Assembly: GCA_002373325.1 (NCBI GenBank)
Contig: DFKI01000137.1
Coordinates: forward strand, 1-51,184
Source: Treponema sp. UBA3649
GTDB lineage: Bacteria; Spirochaetota; Spirochaetia; Treponematales; Treponemataceae
Length of the DNA stretch: 51,184 nucleotides
Direction of reading: 5' to 3'
The notes beneath the pieces are model-generated. The model was not told the DNA's origin. It did not search any database and was given only the letters and a program-made list of their open reading frames with translations. Position numbers and translations under genes: made by a program. Shown piece after piece: positions 1 to 8,246 of this stretch; the stretch's first letter is position 1, and each line of letters begins with the position of its first letter.

Positions 1-696
1 CGCGCACCTGCTTATATAAACCATCTCCCTCGCTTTTGGTTTCAACATCCGGGATATCATTTAAAGTTGTGTGAATCAAACGGCGCTCAAAGGGGTTCAT
101 CGGCTCAAGCAAAACGGAATTTCTTGTGGCACGGACCTTATCAGCGGTAACGTATGCCAGACGGACCAAACTTTCCTCGCGTCTGATTCTGTAGTTCTCG
201 CTGTCCAAAATCACGCGCACATCCTCTTTTCCAAGGTGTCCCGCATAAACATTGGCCAAAAGCTGCATCGCATCCAGATTTTTTCCCTTCCTTCCGATGA
301 GGATTGATGAGCTGGGGCTTGTCAGCTTGATTCCAATCTTTTTGTCTTCCCTGAACATAACTTCCACGGTAACTTCATATCCCATTTTTGTAATGGTCTG
401 GGTCACGAAATCAAGAAGCTTTTCCTCAAATTCATCCTGGGGAAGGGGATTGGCCACAATTTTCGGATTGTTCGCTCGCACGGTGGCATTCGGAACCTTT
501 CCGTCAAACTCAGGCTGCACATGGTCGGGAGTATCCACTGGAATCACGCGGATTTTTGCATATCCCTTTTTGAAAAGAGACTTCTTCTGAAGCTCCAGAG
601 TCTCCACGTCAAACTGATCCCTTTCCAGTCCCAATTCCTGAGCCGCCTTTTCGATGGCTTCTTTTTCTGTCTCTGCTTCGTATTCGTAAATCATCT
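1..696 (-). CDS. jag: Jag/KhpB RNA-binding protein, C-terminus cut by window edge
   Basis: The reading frame opens with ATG at 696 and runs open to the first base of the window, so 232 codons are visible and the stop lies outside. The protein begins MIYEYEAETEKEA, a typical Jag N-terminal domain. A KH domain follows, with the loop IGRKGKN near residue 137, then an R3H-type C-terminus with RRLIH near residue 212. Jag (KhpB/EloR) proteins bind RNA in the cytoplasm and are linked to cell elongation and division in Gram-positive bacteria. The gene lies 33 bp downstream of yidC on the same strand, the usual arrangement at the origin end of many chromosomes. The assignment is firm; the exact role in a spirochaete is not visible here. 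Confidence 0.93.
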
Positions 697-729
697 TAAA
701 AACCTCTTAAAAAATATTTTCACTTTATC

Positions 730-2565
730 TCAGCGGGTCTTTTTCTTGCCGCCCTTGAATTTCACAACGTTCTTGTTGATGACAGGCTTGTTTTTTTCCA
801 TCTCCGCCCGTTTTTTCTTCATCATGCTGTTGATAAGAAGCTGCTGACCAATCTGAAGGACATTGCTCACAGCCCAGTAAAGAAGAAGTCCGCTAGGCAC
901 ATTGTAAAGAATGAAGAAGAAGATGATTGGAAGACCGTACATCATAAGAGCCATCTGTCCCTTGTTTCTTCCTCCTGCAGCCGCACCTCCGTACTGGGTG
1001 ATTTTTCCGTTCAAAAGTTGCGACAGAGTGTAGATAATCGGTAAAAGCCTGATTGTGTTCTGCGTGAACCCTGAGATAATAGGAATATTCTTTTCCCATG
1101 ACCAGATTTTGTCTCCCACGGAAAGATCGTCAATCCATCCGCGGATAAAAGGAGCACCACGGAACTCGAAGTAGTTGTTGAACACATTGTAAAGGGAAAG
1201 AAGAATCAGCATTTGCAAAATCATCGGAAGGCATCCGCTCGCAGGATTATAACCCGCCTCCTTGTACAGATTCGAAAGCTCCAGGCTCATTTTCTGCTGG
1301 TCATCCTTGTATTTTTCCTGGATTGCCTGCATTTGAGGCTGAATCTGCTGCATCTTGAGAGAACCCATGGAACTGCTCTTGTTCAACGGGAACAGAATAA
1401 TCTTTAATATAATCGTCAGAACGATGATTGCAACTCCCCAGTTTTTCACCAGCCTGAAAATCATCTCAAGAGACCATTTAAGAACCTTTTCAATGGGAGA
1501 GAAAAGACCGCTTGTCTGCAAAGCCTGATTGAAACGAACGTTCGTAAGTCCCCAGGCATTTTTATCCGCGGCATTATATTTTTTCAGCTCATTTTCGCTT
1601 CTCGGACCAATGTAGACATAATAAACATCCTGCACAGTCTCGGGCTCACCTGATGCAATGGCACTTCGGGTAAGGAAAAGCTGTGAGTTGATATAATCAG
1701 TCTCGGATTTTGTGGAAGTCTTTAAGCTTGAAACCATCTTGGAGCTGTCCTCAGGCTTGACCAAAATTGCAAAATATTTTCCACCGACTCCTGCCCACTC
1801 ATAGCTCTTGTTGTAAACTTTGTCGGCCATAGGTTTACGCTCACGTTTTTTATCCTTCAAAGAAAGATACTGCCTCACCTCATAGCGGTTTTTCTTCACG
1901 TCATAATGAGGACCAATCTGGGGGGAAGTCCTGAGTGAATAAGACGCGTCGTTGATGTTCAGTCCGTTCGAGTCGTAGGTCTTCACACCGATTCCGAGCT
2001 TGAACACATAGTCACCGGGCAAAAATTCGTATCTCTTGAGCAAAGTGAACTTGTGGATGTTACCCAGAACGTCCTTGTTGAAAAAGTCCCTCGTAAAGAT
2101 GATTGTATTGTCACCTTCCTTTTTTACGCTGAACGTTTCATTAATAGGAAGATTGTCGGGTCCTCCGAACGAAAGTCCGAACGCACGGTTTGTGGCCGTA
2201 ACATTGTCCACCATCTGAACGCCGGTTCCGGTGTCCTTGTCGGTGTGCTTCAAAAACTTGTAGCTGATTAAATCTCCGCCGCGGTTAGTGAAAACAGCCT
2301 CCACCAAATCAGTCTTGATTGTGAACTGCTCTTCGGGAACTGAATCCTGGGCTCCAGAAGAAAGTCCATTCACATCTGCCGTGGAAATCTGCTCTTTGAC
2401 AGAATTTGCCATTTCCTCCTGCTGCTTCCTGGAAAGCTCAAGCTCGGCCTGTTGTTTTTCCATCGCCTCCTTCTGTTTGGGAAGAAGATACACAATCTCA
2501 ACAACCACCGAACCGATTATCACAAGCGCGCTCAGAATAATGGCCCATACGGTATTTTTTTCCAT
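730..2565 (-). CDS. yidC: Membrane protein insertase YidC
   Basis: A 611-residue inner-membrane insertase that places proteins in the cytoplasmic membrane with or without SecYEG. Residues about 7–27 form an N-terminal membrane anchor. A large periplasmic beta-rich domain follows to about residue 350, as in Gram-negative YidC. The conserved insertase core, with five membrane segments, fills roughly 360–590. The cytoplasmic loop between the first two core segments carries the coiled MQQIQPQMQAIQEKY stretch. The tail is very basic (KFKGGKKKTR), consistent with ribosome contact. It sits between yidD and jag in the rpmH–rnpA–yidD–yidC–jag series. Length and domain order match full-length Gram-negative YidC, so I see no truncation. 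Confidence 0.97.
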   Translation of the reverse strand: MEKNTVWAIILSALVIIGSVVVEIVYLLPKQKEAMEKQQAELELSRKQQEEMANSVKEQISTADVNGLSSGAQDSVPEEQFTIKTDLVEAVFTNRGGDLISYKFLKHTDKDTGTGVQMVDNVTATNRAFGLSFGGPDNLPINETFSVKKEGDNTIIFTRDFFNKDVLGNIHKFTLLKRYEFLPGDYVFKLGIGVKTYDSNGLNINDASYSLRTSPQIGPHYDVKKNRYEVRQYLSLKDKKRERKPMADKVYNKSYEWAGVGGKYFAILVKPEDSSKMVSSLKTSTKSETDYINSQLFLTRSAIASGEPETVQDVYYVYIGPRSENELKKYNAADKNAWGLTNVRFNQALQTSGLFSPIEKVLKWSLEMIFRLVKNWGVAIIVLTIILKIILFPLNKSSSMGSLKMQQIQPQMQAIQEKYKDDQQKMSLELSNLYKEAGYNPASGCLPMILQMLILLSLYNVFNNYFEFRGAPFIRGWIDDLSVGDKIWSWEKNIPIISGFTQNTIRLLPIIYTLSQLLNGKITQYGGAAAGGRNKGQMALMMYGLPIIFFFILYNVPSGLLLYWAVSNVLQIGQQLLINSMMKKKRAEMEKNKPVINKNVVKFKGGKKKTR

Positions 2566-2637
2566 TATAAATTCCTTTAAACATGCCCTAAAACAGTTTC
2601 AGGACAATTTGAAAAATGTGACAAATAAAAATTTAGA

Positions 2638-2889
2638 TCAATCAGGAACCGGATCATATCCACCCTCATAATGGGGATTGCATCTCAGTATCCTTTTGAC
2701 GGCAAGATAGAGTCCCTTGAAAGGACCGTGCTTTTTGATTGCCTCCAGAGCATACTGCGAACATGTCGGAGTATACCTGCAGACAGGTGGAAAAAGAGGA
2801 GAAATACAAACTTGATAAAACCGTATCAAAAGACAGAAAAATTTAGAAACTAAATCTCTCAGTCCTTTAATAAACCAGCCTTTTGGCAT
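2638..2889 (-). CDS. yidD: Membrane protein insertion efficiency factor YidD
   Basis: An 83-residue protein with the complete YidD signature: CRYTPTCSQYALEAIKKHG followed by the conserved RCNPHYEGGYDPVPD end. YidD is a small membrane-associated protein that helps YidC-dependent insertion, although its mechanism is poorly understood. The first 31 bases overlap the end of rnpA in another frame, an overlap found in many bacteria that probably couples their translation. The three conserved cysteines (one in CRYTP, one in CSQY, one in RCNPH) are all present. The identification is firm. Confidence 0.95.
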   Translation of the reverse strand: MPKGWFIKGLRDLVSKFFCLLIRFYQVCISPLFPPVCRYTPTCSQYALEAIKKHGPFKGLYLAVKRILRCNPHYEGGYDPVPD

Positions 2890-3221
2890 AATGTCCTAAA
2901 TTGCGCACACCGCGAGTGGAACGAGTCATTTCCGGGATATACTAAAAACAGCATGTCGTACCCGGTGTTCAGGTGTGTTTTAAAAAAGCGATATGTTTCA
3001 CGGCTGTAACGCTTGGAACGATTTCTTTCCACAGCATTTCCATATCCGCGGGGAAGTGGAAACCCGATTCGATTTATGTTTCGGTCATTCAGCATATAGA
3101 AGAGTTTTGCTCCGGCAATGCTGACCCTCTTCCCTGTTTTAAAAAGTCTATGGATGTCAGCAGGGCGCTTTATGTGCTCTTCGCGTTTAAAACCCCCTGT
3201 TTTCAACAAGTTTGCTTCCAT
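2859..3221 (-). CDS. rnpA: Ribonuclease P protein component
   Basis: A 120-residue basic protein that binds RNase P RNA and helps it cut 5' leaders from tRNA precursors. The family signature is clear: KREEHIKRPADIHRLFKTGKR near the N-terminus, then GNAVERNRSKRYSRE around residues 62–76, which holds the RNR motif that contacts RNA. It starts 18 bp after rpmH, the usual pairing, and its end overlaps yidD. The RNase P RNA gene itself was looked for and not seen in this window. Confidence 0.95.
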   Translation of the reverse strand: MEANLLKTGGFKREEHIKRPADIHRLFKTGKRVSIAGAKLFYMLNDRNINRIGFPLPRGYGNAVERNRSKRYSRETYRFFKTHLNTGYDMLFLVYPGNDSFHSRCAQFRTLCQKAGLLKD

Positions 3222-3239
3222 CCCTCATTTCCGCAAAAA

Positions 3240-3425
3240 TTACATCTTTGCAGTCTGATTGCGACCATTCTGATAAGGCTTCTTCTCATCAGATACAGTC
3301 AGCTTCCAGCGTCCCTTTGCACGGCGGCGAGAAAGAACCATGCGGCCACCACGAGTAGCCATGCGGGCACGGAAACCAAATTTTCTGTTGCGCTTTACTT
3401 TGCTTGGTTGATATGTACGTAACAT
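3240..3425 (-). CDS. rpmH: Large ribosomal subunit protein bL34
   Basis: A short, very basic ribosomal protein with the L34 core: MLRTYQPSKVKRNRKFGFRA, then RMATRGGRMVLSRRRAKGR. At 61 residues it is longer than the 44–52 typical of the family, because about 18 residues (starting KLTVSDEKK) follow the core. The ATG at 3425 has an AGGAG ribosome-binding site about 9 bp upstream, and a TAGAAT -10-like box lies further up, so the operon rpmH–rnpA–yidD–yidC–jag probably starts here. Confidence 0.95.
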   Translation of the reverse strand: MLRTYQPSKVKRNRKFGFRARMATRGGRMVLSRRRAKGRWKLTVSDEKKPYQNGRNQTAKM

Positions 3426-3515
3426 AATGAACGACTCCTATATAAAAAAATATTCTACAGATTATAACGAAATCCCCTTCCAAAGAAATTTCATAATAGT
3501 AGGAAGATAATAACA

Positions 3516-4073
3516 TTATTTTTCGGAATTGGTCAACATACTTTTTTGTAAATCTTCAAAAATAGATGCAAGTTCCGGCGGCAATTCCTTTTTTTTCTTA
3601 AAATCATCTGATTTTTTATCCAGATTTTCGTAATCAGCAAGTCTCTTTTCCTCTTCGTCAATCCTTTTCTCAATTTCAGAACGGACTTTCTCAGCAGAAT
3701 ACGCGTTTTCATTTCCACCGTAGAGCTCACCGCGCTTTCCCTTCAGCCTGAACGCAAGTGTCGAAATCTCCAGGTCGGGAATCCTCATCCTCATTCCGTT
3801 CAAAATAAATTTTTTGTGGAACTGCAAAAGAGAAATCCACCCGGGATGATCTGCCTCCACCAAGAGAATCCCGTTTTTCAGATCGATTATGCGGGTGTGA
3901 TCCACAAGATTCTGTCCCTCGTTTGGATTCGCATCCTGATTTACTGACTTGATTTTTGAAAGGACCTGCTCCCATGCCGAAAAAATATTCTGAGCTCTTT
4001 TCGCATCTCCCACGCTGATTGAGGAAAATGTCTTGTGAATCAGCTCGTTTATGTTTTCTATATTAGATGTCAT
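3516..4073 (-). CDS. DUF721 (DciA-like) protein
   Basis: A 185-residue protein whose N-terminal half matches the DUF721 family: INELIHKTFSSI, then an AWEQVL helix, then the strand-rich ILLVEADHPGWISLLQFHKK segment around residues 75–95. In other bacteria DUF721 members (DciA) help load the replicative helicase, which fits the position next to recF, dnaN and dnaA. The C-terminal third is charged and probably coiled. I place the start at 4073, because ATG there overlaps the recF stop as ATGA (4070–4073), the classic coupling overlap; an upstream in-frame start at 4091 would only add six residues. Confidence 0.8.
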   Translation of the reverse strand: MTSNIENINELIHKTFSSISVGDAKRAQNIFSAWEQVLSKIKSVNQDANPNEGQNLVDHTRIIDLKNGILLVEADHPGWISLLQFHKKFILNGMRMRIPDLEISTLAFRLKGKRGELYGGNENAYSAEKVRSEIEKRIDEEEKRLADYENLDKKSDDFKKKKELPPELASIFEDLQKSMLTNSEK

Positions 4074-5197
4074 CTTTTTTCCTCTTCCCATTCTCCGCCG
4101 TTGATTCTATAGACCTTTGTGGTCTCGTGCATGTATTTGTCATAAGGCTCCCCGGGTAAAAAAGTGCAGAAAAGCTGGTCGTAGGAAGGAAGCATGGCGG
4201 TAAGTTTCTGTCTCTTTTCGGGATCCAGCTCCAAAAGCACGTCATCCATAAGGAGAACCGGTTTTTTTTGAGTCACCTGAGTATAAAAAACAGCCTGCGC
4301 AGTCCTCAAAACCAGAGCAATCAGACGACGCTGCCCGGTGGATGCGGTGGGAACAAATGCCTGTCCGTCCTTCACAAAAACAATCTTGTCCCGGTGAGGT
4401 CCGCTCAGTGTGGTTCCCATAATCTTCTCCGACTCAAACTTCGACCTGATTGAGTCCATCACCTCGTCCATTGGTGGAAGTGAATTTTCCCCGAACGCAG
4501 CCTCTGATTCCGAGACCGACTTTTTTTTCCATGAGGGGCTGTATCTTATGGTCACTCCTTCAATTCCGCTTATCTGCTCGTACATTTTTCCAAAAATCTG
4601 ATTGAAAAGAAAAACTGCGTCCTTCCTCTTTTTCTGAATCTCAAGTCCGTTCATGGCAAGCTGTATGTCGTAGGTTTCAAAAAGATTGTATTTTCTTTCC
4701 TTCAGGCACAGATTCCGGCTCTTCAAAATCTTCTTGTAGCGTCTCATCACGTCAATGTAAAGGACATCGTACATGCTCAGCGACTGGTCGATAAAAAATC
4801 TTCTTCGCTCCGGACTTCCCACGGCAAAATCAAGGTCGTCGTGATTATAAAGGACACAGGGCATGGTGTTTACGAGCTCCTTTCTGTCATGCAGCGTCTT
4901 TCCGTCCTTTTCGATTCTTTTCTTTCCGCTCTCCAGACTGATAAAAGTGGAATGTGTGTTTCCGTTCTCCTCCCTGTAGATTGTGCGGAGACTCATTGAG
5001 GACTCACCCTTTTTAATCAGCTCGGAATCGTTTCGGGTGCGGAATGAGGAAGCATAGGAACTGTAATAGAGTGCCTCAAGCAGATTGCTTTTTCCCTGCC
5101 CGTTTTTTCCCGTAAAATAGACCTCCCGTGAAAGAAGGTCTATAGTACAGTCCTTGAGATTTCTAAAATGTACCGGTGAAAGAGAAAGAAAAGGCAC
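4070..5197 (-). CDS. recF: DNA replication and repair ATPase RecF
   Basis: A 375-residue SMC/ABC-type ATPase of the RecFOR recombination pathway, which loads RecA at gaps. Walker A is GKNGQGKSN at residues 30–38. The ABC signature is STGQRRLIAL, and Walker B is PVLLMDDVLLELD. The start codon is GTG at 5197, sharing one base with the dnaN stop TAG, so dnaN, recF and the DUF721 gene are translationally coupled. Length is normal for RecF. The dnaA–dnaN–recF–DUF721 order is a common ancestral origin arrangement. Confidence 0.97.
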   Translation of the reverse strand: MPFLSLSPVHFRNLKDCTIDLLSREVYFTGKNGQGKSNLLEALYYSSYASSFRTRNDSELIKKGESSMSLRTIYREENGNTHSTFISLESGKKRIEKDGKTLHDRKELVNTMPCVLYNHDDLDFAVGSPERRRFFIDQSLSMYDVLYIDVMRRYKKILKSRNLCLKERKYNLFETYDIQLAMNGLEIQKKRKDAVFLFNQIFGKMYEQISGIEGVTIRYSPSWKKKSVSESEAAFGENSLPPMDEVMDSIRSKFESEKIMGTTLSGPHRDKIVFVKDGQAFVPTASTGQRRLIALVLRTAQAVFYTQVTQKKPVLLMDDVLLELDPEKRQKLTAMLPSYDQLFCTFLPGEPYDKYMHETTKVYRINGGEWEEEKR

Positions 5198-6321
5198 TAT
5201 TCTTGCTGCATCGGCATGATTATATGGAAGAAGTCTCCCGCAGGCTCAGGTCTCATCTTTACGGGCTTCATATCCTCAGTGAATTCAAAGGTGATTTTCT
5301 CAGCGTCGGTAACTTTAAGAGGCTCCTCAATATAGCGGTAGTTAAACGCGATTGTGAAATTCTCTCCGTCATACTCGCATGGAATCTCCTCGTCGGCATT
5401 TCCCATCTCCGTACTCTGTGAGTTGATTCTGAGGATTCCCGATGAGATATTGAAATAGATTCTTCCGGCTTTTTTGTCCACCATCAGGGCCACACGCTTG
5501 AGTGCGCTCACCAAATCAGATTTTGCCACGCGGAAATTGTGTTCCTGATTTACCGGAATAACGCGGTCATAATTCGGAATCTGTCCCTCAATCAGTACCG
5601 AACCGAATTTGTAGGAACCGAATTTAAAGAAAATCATCTTGTCAACTACGGCAACTGAGATATTTCCTTCATCCGGAGCCCGTTTTGCAATGATGTTAAG
5701 AACTTTCGGCGGAATGATAACCGATGGAAAATCAGCTACCCCGGCAAGAACAGGTTTCGCATCATAACTGAGACGCTTTCCGTCGGTCGCAACAAGAAGA
5801 AGATTGTCCTCCTTTTTCTCAAAGAACACTCCGCTCATAAAGAGTCTCGTAATGTCATCGCTTACGGCAAAAACAGTCTGCGTTATCATCTCCTTGATGT
5901 CCTTGGCTGGAACCTCAAAGTAGGGAACTTCGTCGGCAGATGCAAAATTCGGATATTTATCGATTGATATGCTCTTAAGCTGGAATTTAATCTTTTTTCC
6001 GACCGGTTTTATCACTACATTGATTGCTGTGTCTGAAGAATCACTTGTCTCCTGATTGAATTCTATCTCACCTTCAGGAAGGGCAGTGAGAATCCCCATG
6101 AATTTATCGCAGAAAATTGTAGTTTCGCCTTCCTCACTTATCTGAACAGGAATCTGGCTTTCAAAATTCACTTTGCTGTCGGTGGCTTTTAAAGTCAAAG
6201 TGTTGTTATGGGCGAACAAGGCTACATTGGAACGGATGTCCGCAGCCTGTTTTGTTGAGATGATTTCCTGGGCAATGGAAATTTCCCTGATCATCGCGTC
6301 TCTATCAAAAATAAACTTCAT
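5197..6321 (-). CDS. dnaN: DNA polymerase III beta sliding clamp
   Basis: A 374-residue clamp protein; two copies form a ring around DNA and tether the replicative polymerase. It shows the three-fold clamp architecture and family landmarks: MKFIFDRDAMIREI at the start, LMSGVFFE and LLVATDGKRLSYDA in the middle domain, and MKPVKMRPEPAGDFFHIIMPMQ at the C-terminus, where the sequence aligned with the usual MPMR ending reads MPMQ. It starts right after the putative origin and is followed without a gap by recF. Nothing is missing. Confidence 0.98.
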   Translation of the reverse strand: MKFIFDRDAMIREISIAQEIISTKQAADIRSNVALFAHNNTLTLKATDSKVNFESQIPVQISEEGETTIFCDKFMGILTALPEGEIEFNQETSDSSDTAINVVIKPVGKKIKFQLKSISIDKYPNFASADEVPYFEVPAKDIKEMITQTVFAVSDDITRLFMSGVFFEKKEDNLLLVATDGKRLSYDAKPVLAGVADFPSVIIPPKVLNIIAKRAPDEGNISVAVVDKMIFFKFGSYKFGSVLIEGQIPNYDRVIPVNQEHNFRVAKSDLVSALKRVALMVDKKAGRIYFNISSGILRINSQSTEMGNADEEIPCEYDGENFTIAFNYRYIEEPLKVTDAEKITFEFTEDMKPVKMRPEPAGDFFHIIMPMQQE

Positions 6322-6461
6322 ATATACTCCTAATTGCTGGTAAAGGTTTCATTTCCTTTTCAGCATTTCATTACTTAAATCAGTCTGAATTTGATTTTCA
6401 GGAAAATTCGATAAGAATCTTGATTTTCCACATGTACCAAATTCTATAAATTTATAAATTT

Positions 6462-6479
6462 TAGTAGTAGTAATAATAA
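6462..6479 (+). promoter_or_regulatory. DnaA-trio-like element
   Basis: Six consecutive trinucleotides, TAG three times then TAA three times, followed by GGGC at 6480–6483 and preceded by AT-rich DNA. DnaA-trios are the single-strand DnaA contacts at bacterial origins and read as TAG/TAA repeats on one strand. The match is by pattern; the box immediately beside it is degenerate. Confidence 0.6.
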
Positions 6480-6603
6480 GGGCTGTGAATTCTTGCAAAT
6501 TCGGTCTAAGTCCTTGAATTACTTAAACTTGGCTTGTGGAAAAGTGAAAGCCTTGAATTCACAGATTATGCACTTTTCAACAGGATTTTACCTTTTCACC
6601 AAG

Positions 6604-6612
6604 TTATCCACA
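6604..6612 (+). promoter_or_regulatory. DnaA box, perfect TTATCCACA
   Basis: Exact consensus DnaA box in the dnaA–dnaN gap. Weaker one-mismatch copies, TTTTCCACA, lie at 6424–6432 (plus) and 6535–6543 (minus), and TTTTCAACA at 6574–6582. Confidence 0.8.
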
Positions 6613-6702
6613 GTATTGTATCAGATTACTAACAAGTTGTCTTTACTTTTCTTTCAAATTCCTCCTAAAAATCCCAATTTTTTTACGACCTCGACCCGGA
6701 AT

Positions 6703-8136
6703 CTAATTTTTGTATTCCTTGATTTTCCTTATGAGCATTTGTATCGTAGTGTCCAGCACGGAATCGGTCTTGAGCTGATTTACAATCTTCTCGTAGCTGT
6801 GAAGGATTGTCGTGTGGTCCTTTCCTCCGAACTCATTTCCCAAATCAGGATAGGAATAATCGCAGAGCTCGCGCGCTATGTAGATTGCAATCTGCCGTGG
6901 AACTACCATCTGTTTGGTGCGTTTTCTTCCCTTCAAATCTCCCACTGAAAGATTGTAATGGGATGCCACGACTTTTTGAATCACGTCAATGGTGATTGAG
7001 CTGTCGGACGCATTGGTGATTGTGTTCCTGAGCTCTTTTTGCGCTATTTCAATCGTGAGGGGTTTTCCCATCAAATCCGCGTATTGGAGCATGGTCGTGA
7101 GGCAGGATTTCAGTTCTCGCACGTTGGTCTGGACATTTTTCGCGATGTAGTCAATCACTTCGGAGGGAATGTCGGAGCTTTTGTTCATAAGCTGTATTTC
7201 CTTCATGAGGATTGCCTTGCGTGTCTCAAAATTCGGAGGCTGTAAATCTACCGAGAGACCGCTTGAGAATCTGGAGCTGAGTCTTTTTTCAATTCCCTTG
7301 AGCTCGTTGATTGGACGGTCGCAGGTAAACACCATCTGTGCTTTTTTTTGGTGGAGCGCCTCAAAAGTATGGAAAAGCTCTTCCTGGGTGGCATCCTTTC
7401 CAATCAAAAAGTGGATGTCATCAATCAGGAGCACGTCAAGCTTGCGGTATTTGTCCTTGAATTTTCCAATCACCTTGTCGCTCAGTGAATTCGTGAACTC
7501 ATTGGTGAAATTTTCCGCCGTAGTATAGCAGATTTTGACATTGCCGCCTTTTTTGTTGTAGATATAATTTCCGATGGACTGCATCAAATGGGTTTTTCCC
7601 AGACCGACCCCCCCATATATAAGAAGGGGATTGAATTTTTCCCCGGGATTTTCTGCCGCCGCCTGGGATGCCTTGTACGGAAAATCAGAGTTTTCACCCA
7701 GAACGAAGGTCTCGAATGTAAAATTCTCATCCAGCTGGGGATGCTTTTTGAACGGTGCGGGAGATTCCTTTTTGACTTCGACTTTCGGTTCAGGAGAGGA
7801 CATCTCGTTTTCCCATGTCTCTTCTTCAGGCTTTTTTATCTCACGTGGGATAGGGGAGGGCTTTATAAAGGAATTTTTCTTTATGTAGTTGATTTTGACA
7901 TTCTGTCCGGTAAGTTCCTCAATCTTGTCCTGTACCGCTTTTACGCTTCCACGTCTGACCATTTCTTCCCACATGAAATCAGAGGGAACCGAGACGGTTA
8001 TTTCCGTAAGAGTGTCCTTTATGTATTCCATCTTGAACCAAAGCGTAAACTGATCCTCATTGCCGTTCTGACGGTATTCTTCCCGCAGAAGATTCATCGC
8101 TTCGTTCCAAAATGCCTGATAGTTTTGTTCATTCAT
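6703..8136 (-). CDS. dnaA: Chromosomal replication initiator DnaA
   Basis: A 477-residue initiator that binds DnaA boxes and melts the origin. Domain I occupies about residues 1–85, a charged linker follows, and the AAA+ core has Walker A GGVGLGKTH at 175–183 and Walker B LLIDD at 236–240. The C-terminal helix-turn-helix carries the family signature around ELCDYSYPDLGNEFGGKDHT, which reads box DNA. The ATG at 8136 lies only 8 nt after a TATAAT box, so the message may be leaderless. It is divergent from gyrB across 110 bp. Confidence 0.98.
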   Translation of the reverse strand: MNEQNYQAFWNEAMNLLREEYRQNGNEDQFTLWFKMEYIKDTLTEITVSVPSDFMWEEMVRRGSVKAVQDKIEELTGQNVKINYIKKNSFIKPSPIPREIKKPEEETWENEMSSPEPKVEVKKESPAPFKKHPQLDENFTFETFVLGENSDFPYKASQAAAENPGEKFNPLLIYGGVGLGKTHLMQSIGNYIYNKKGGNVKICYTTAENFTNEFTNSLSDKVIGKFKDKYRKLDVLLIDDIHFLIGKDATQEELFHTFEALHQKKAQMVFTCDRPINELKGIEKRLSSRFSSGLSVDLQPPNFETRKAILMKEIQLMNKSSDIPSEVIDYIAKNVQTNVRELKSCLTTMLQYADLMGKPLTIEIAQKELRNTITNASDSSITIDVIQKVVASHYNLSVGDLKGRKRTKQMVVPRQIAIYIARELCDYSYPDLGNEFGGKDHTTILHSYEKIVNQLKTDSVLDTTIQMLIRKIKEYKN

Positions 8137-8144
8137 AATTTGTT

Positions 8145-8174
8145 ATTATATCCCTTCTTTACTTTTTTCTTCAA
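8145..8174 (-). promoter_or_regulatory. Predicted dnaA promoter
   Basis: On the minus strand, TTGAAG (8174–8169), an 18-bp spacer and a perfect TATAAT (8150–8145). The -10 box ends 8 nt before the dnaA ATG. Confidence 0.55.
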
Positions 8175-8246
8175 TATCAGTATACTAAATTTCTAAAAAT
8201 ATTCTATTATCGGGATAGAACGCTCTGTTGAAAAGGGGCGGTTCTA

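Larger units (their letters stand above)
6322..6702. other. Probable chromosomal replication origin (oriC), dnaA–dnaN intergenic region
   Basis: This 381-bp gap has no gene. Reading left to right on the plus strand it holds an AT-rich tract (about 6440–6461), a six-unit TAG/TAA run, a GGGC cluster, and then several DnaA-box-like 9-mers, one of them a perfect TTATCCACA. The order AT-rich, trios, GC cluster, boxes is the one described for the basal unwinding module of Bacillus subtilis oriC. A perfect 10-bp inverted repeat, CTGTGAATTC at 6483–6492 and GAATTCACAG at 6555–6564, flanks the middle. The dnaN promoter must also lie here. Calling it oriC is an inference from content and position; no skew calculation was possible. 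Confidence 0.8.
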
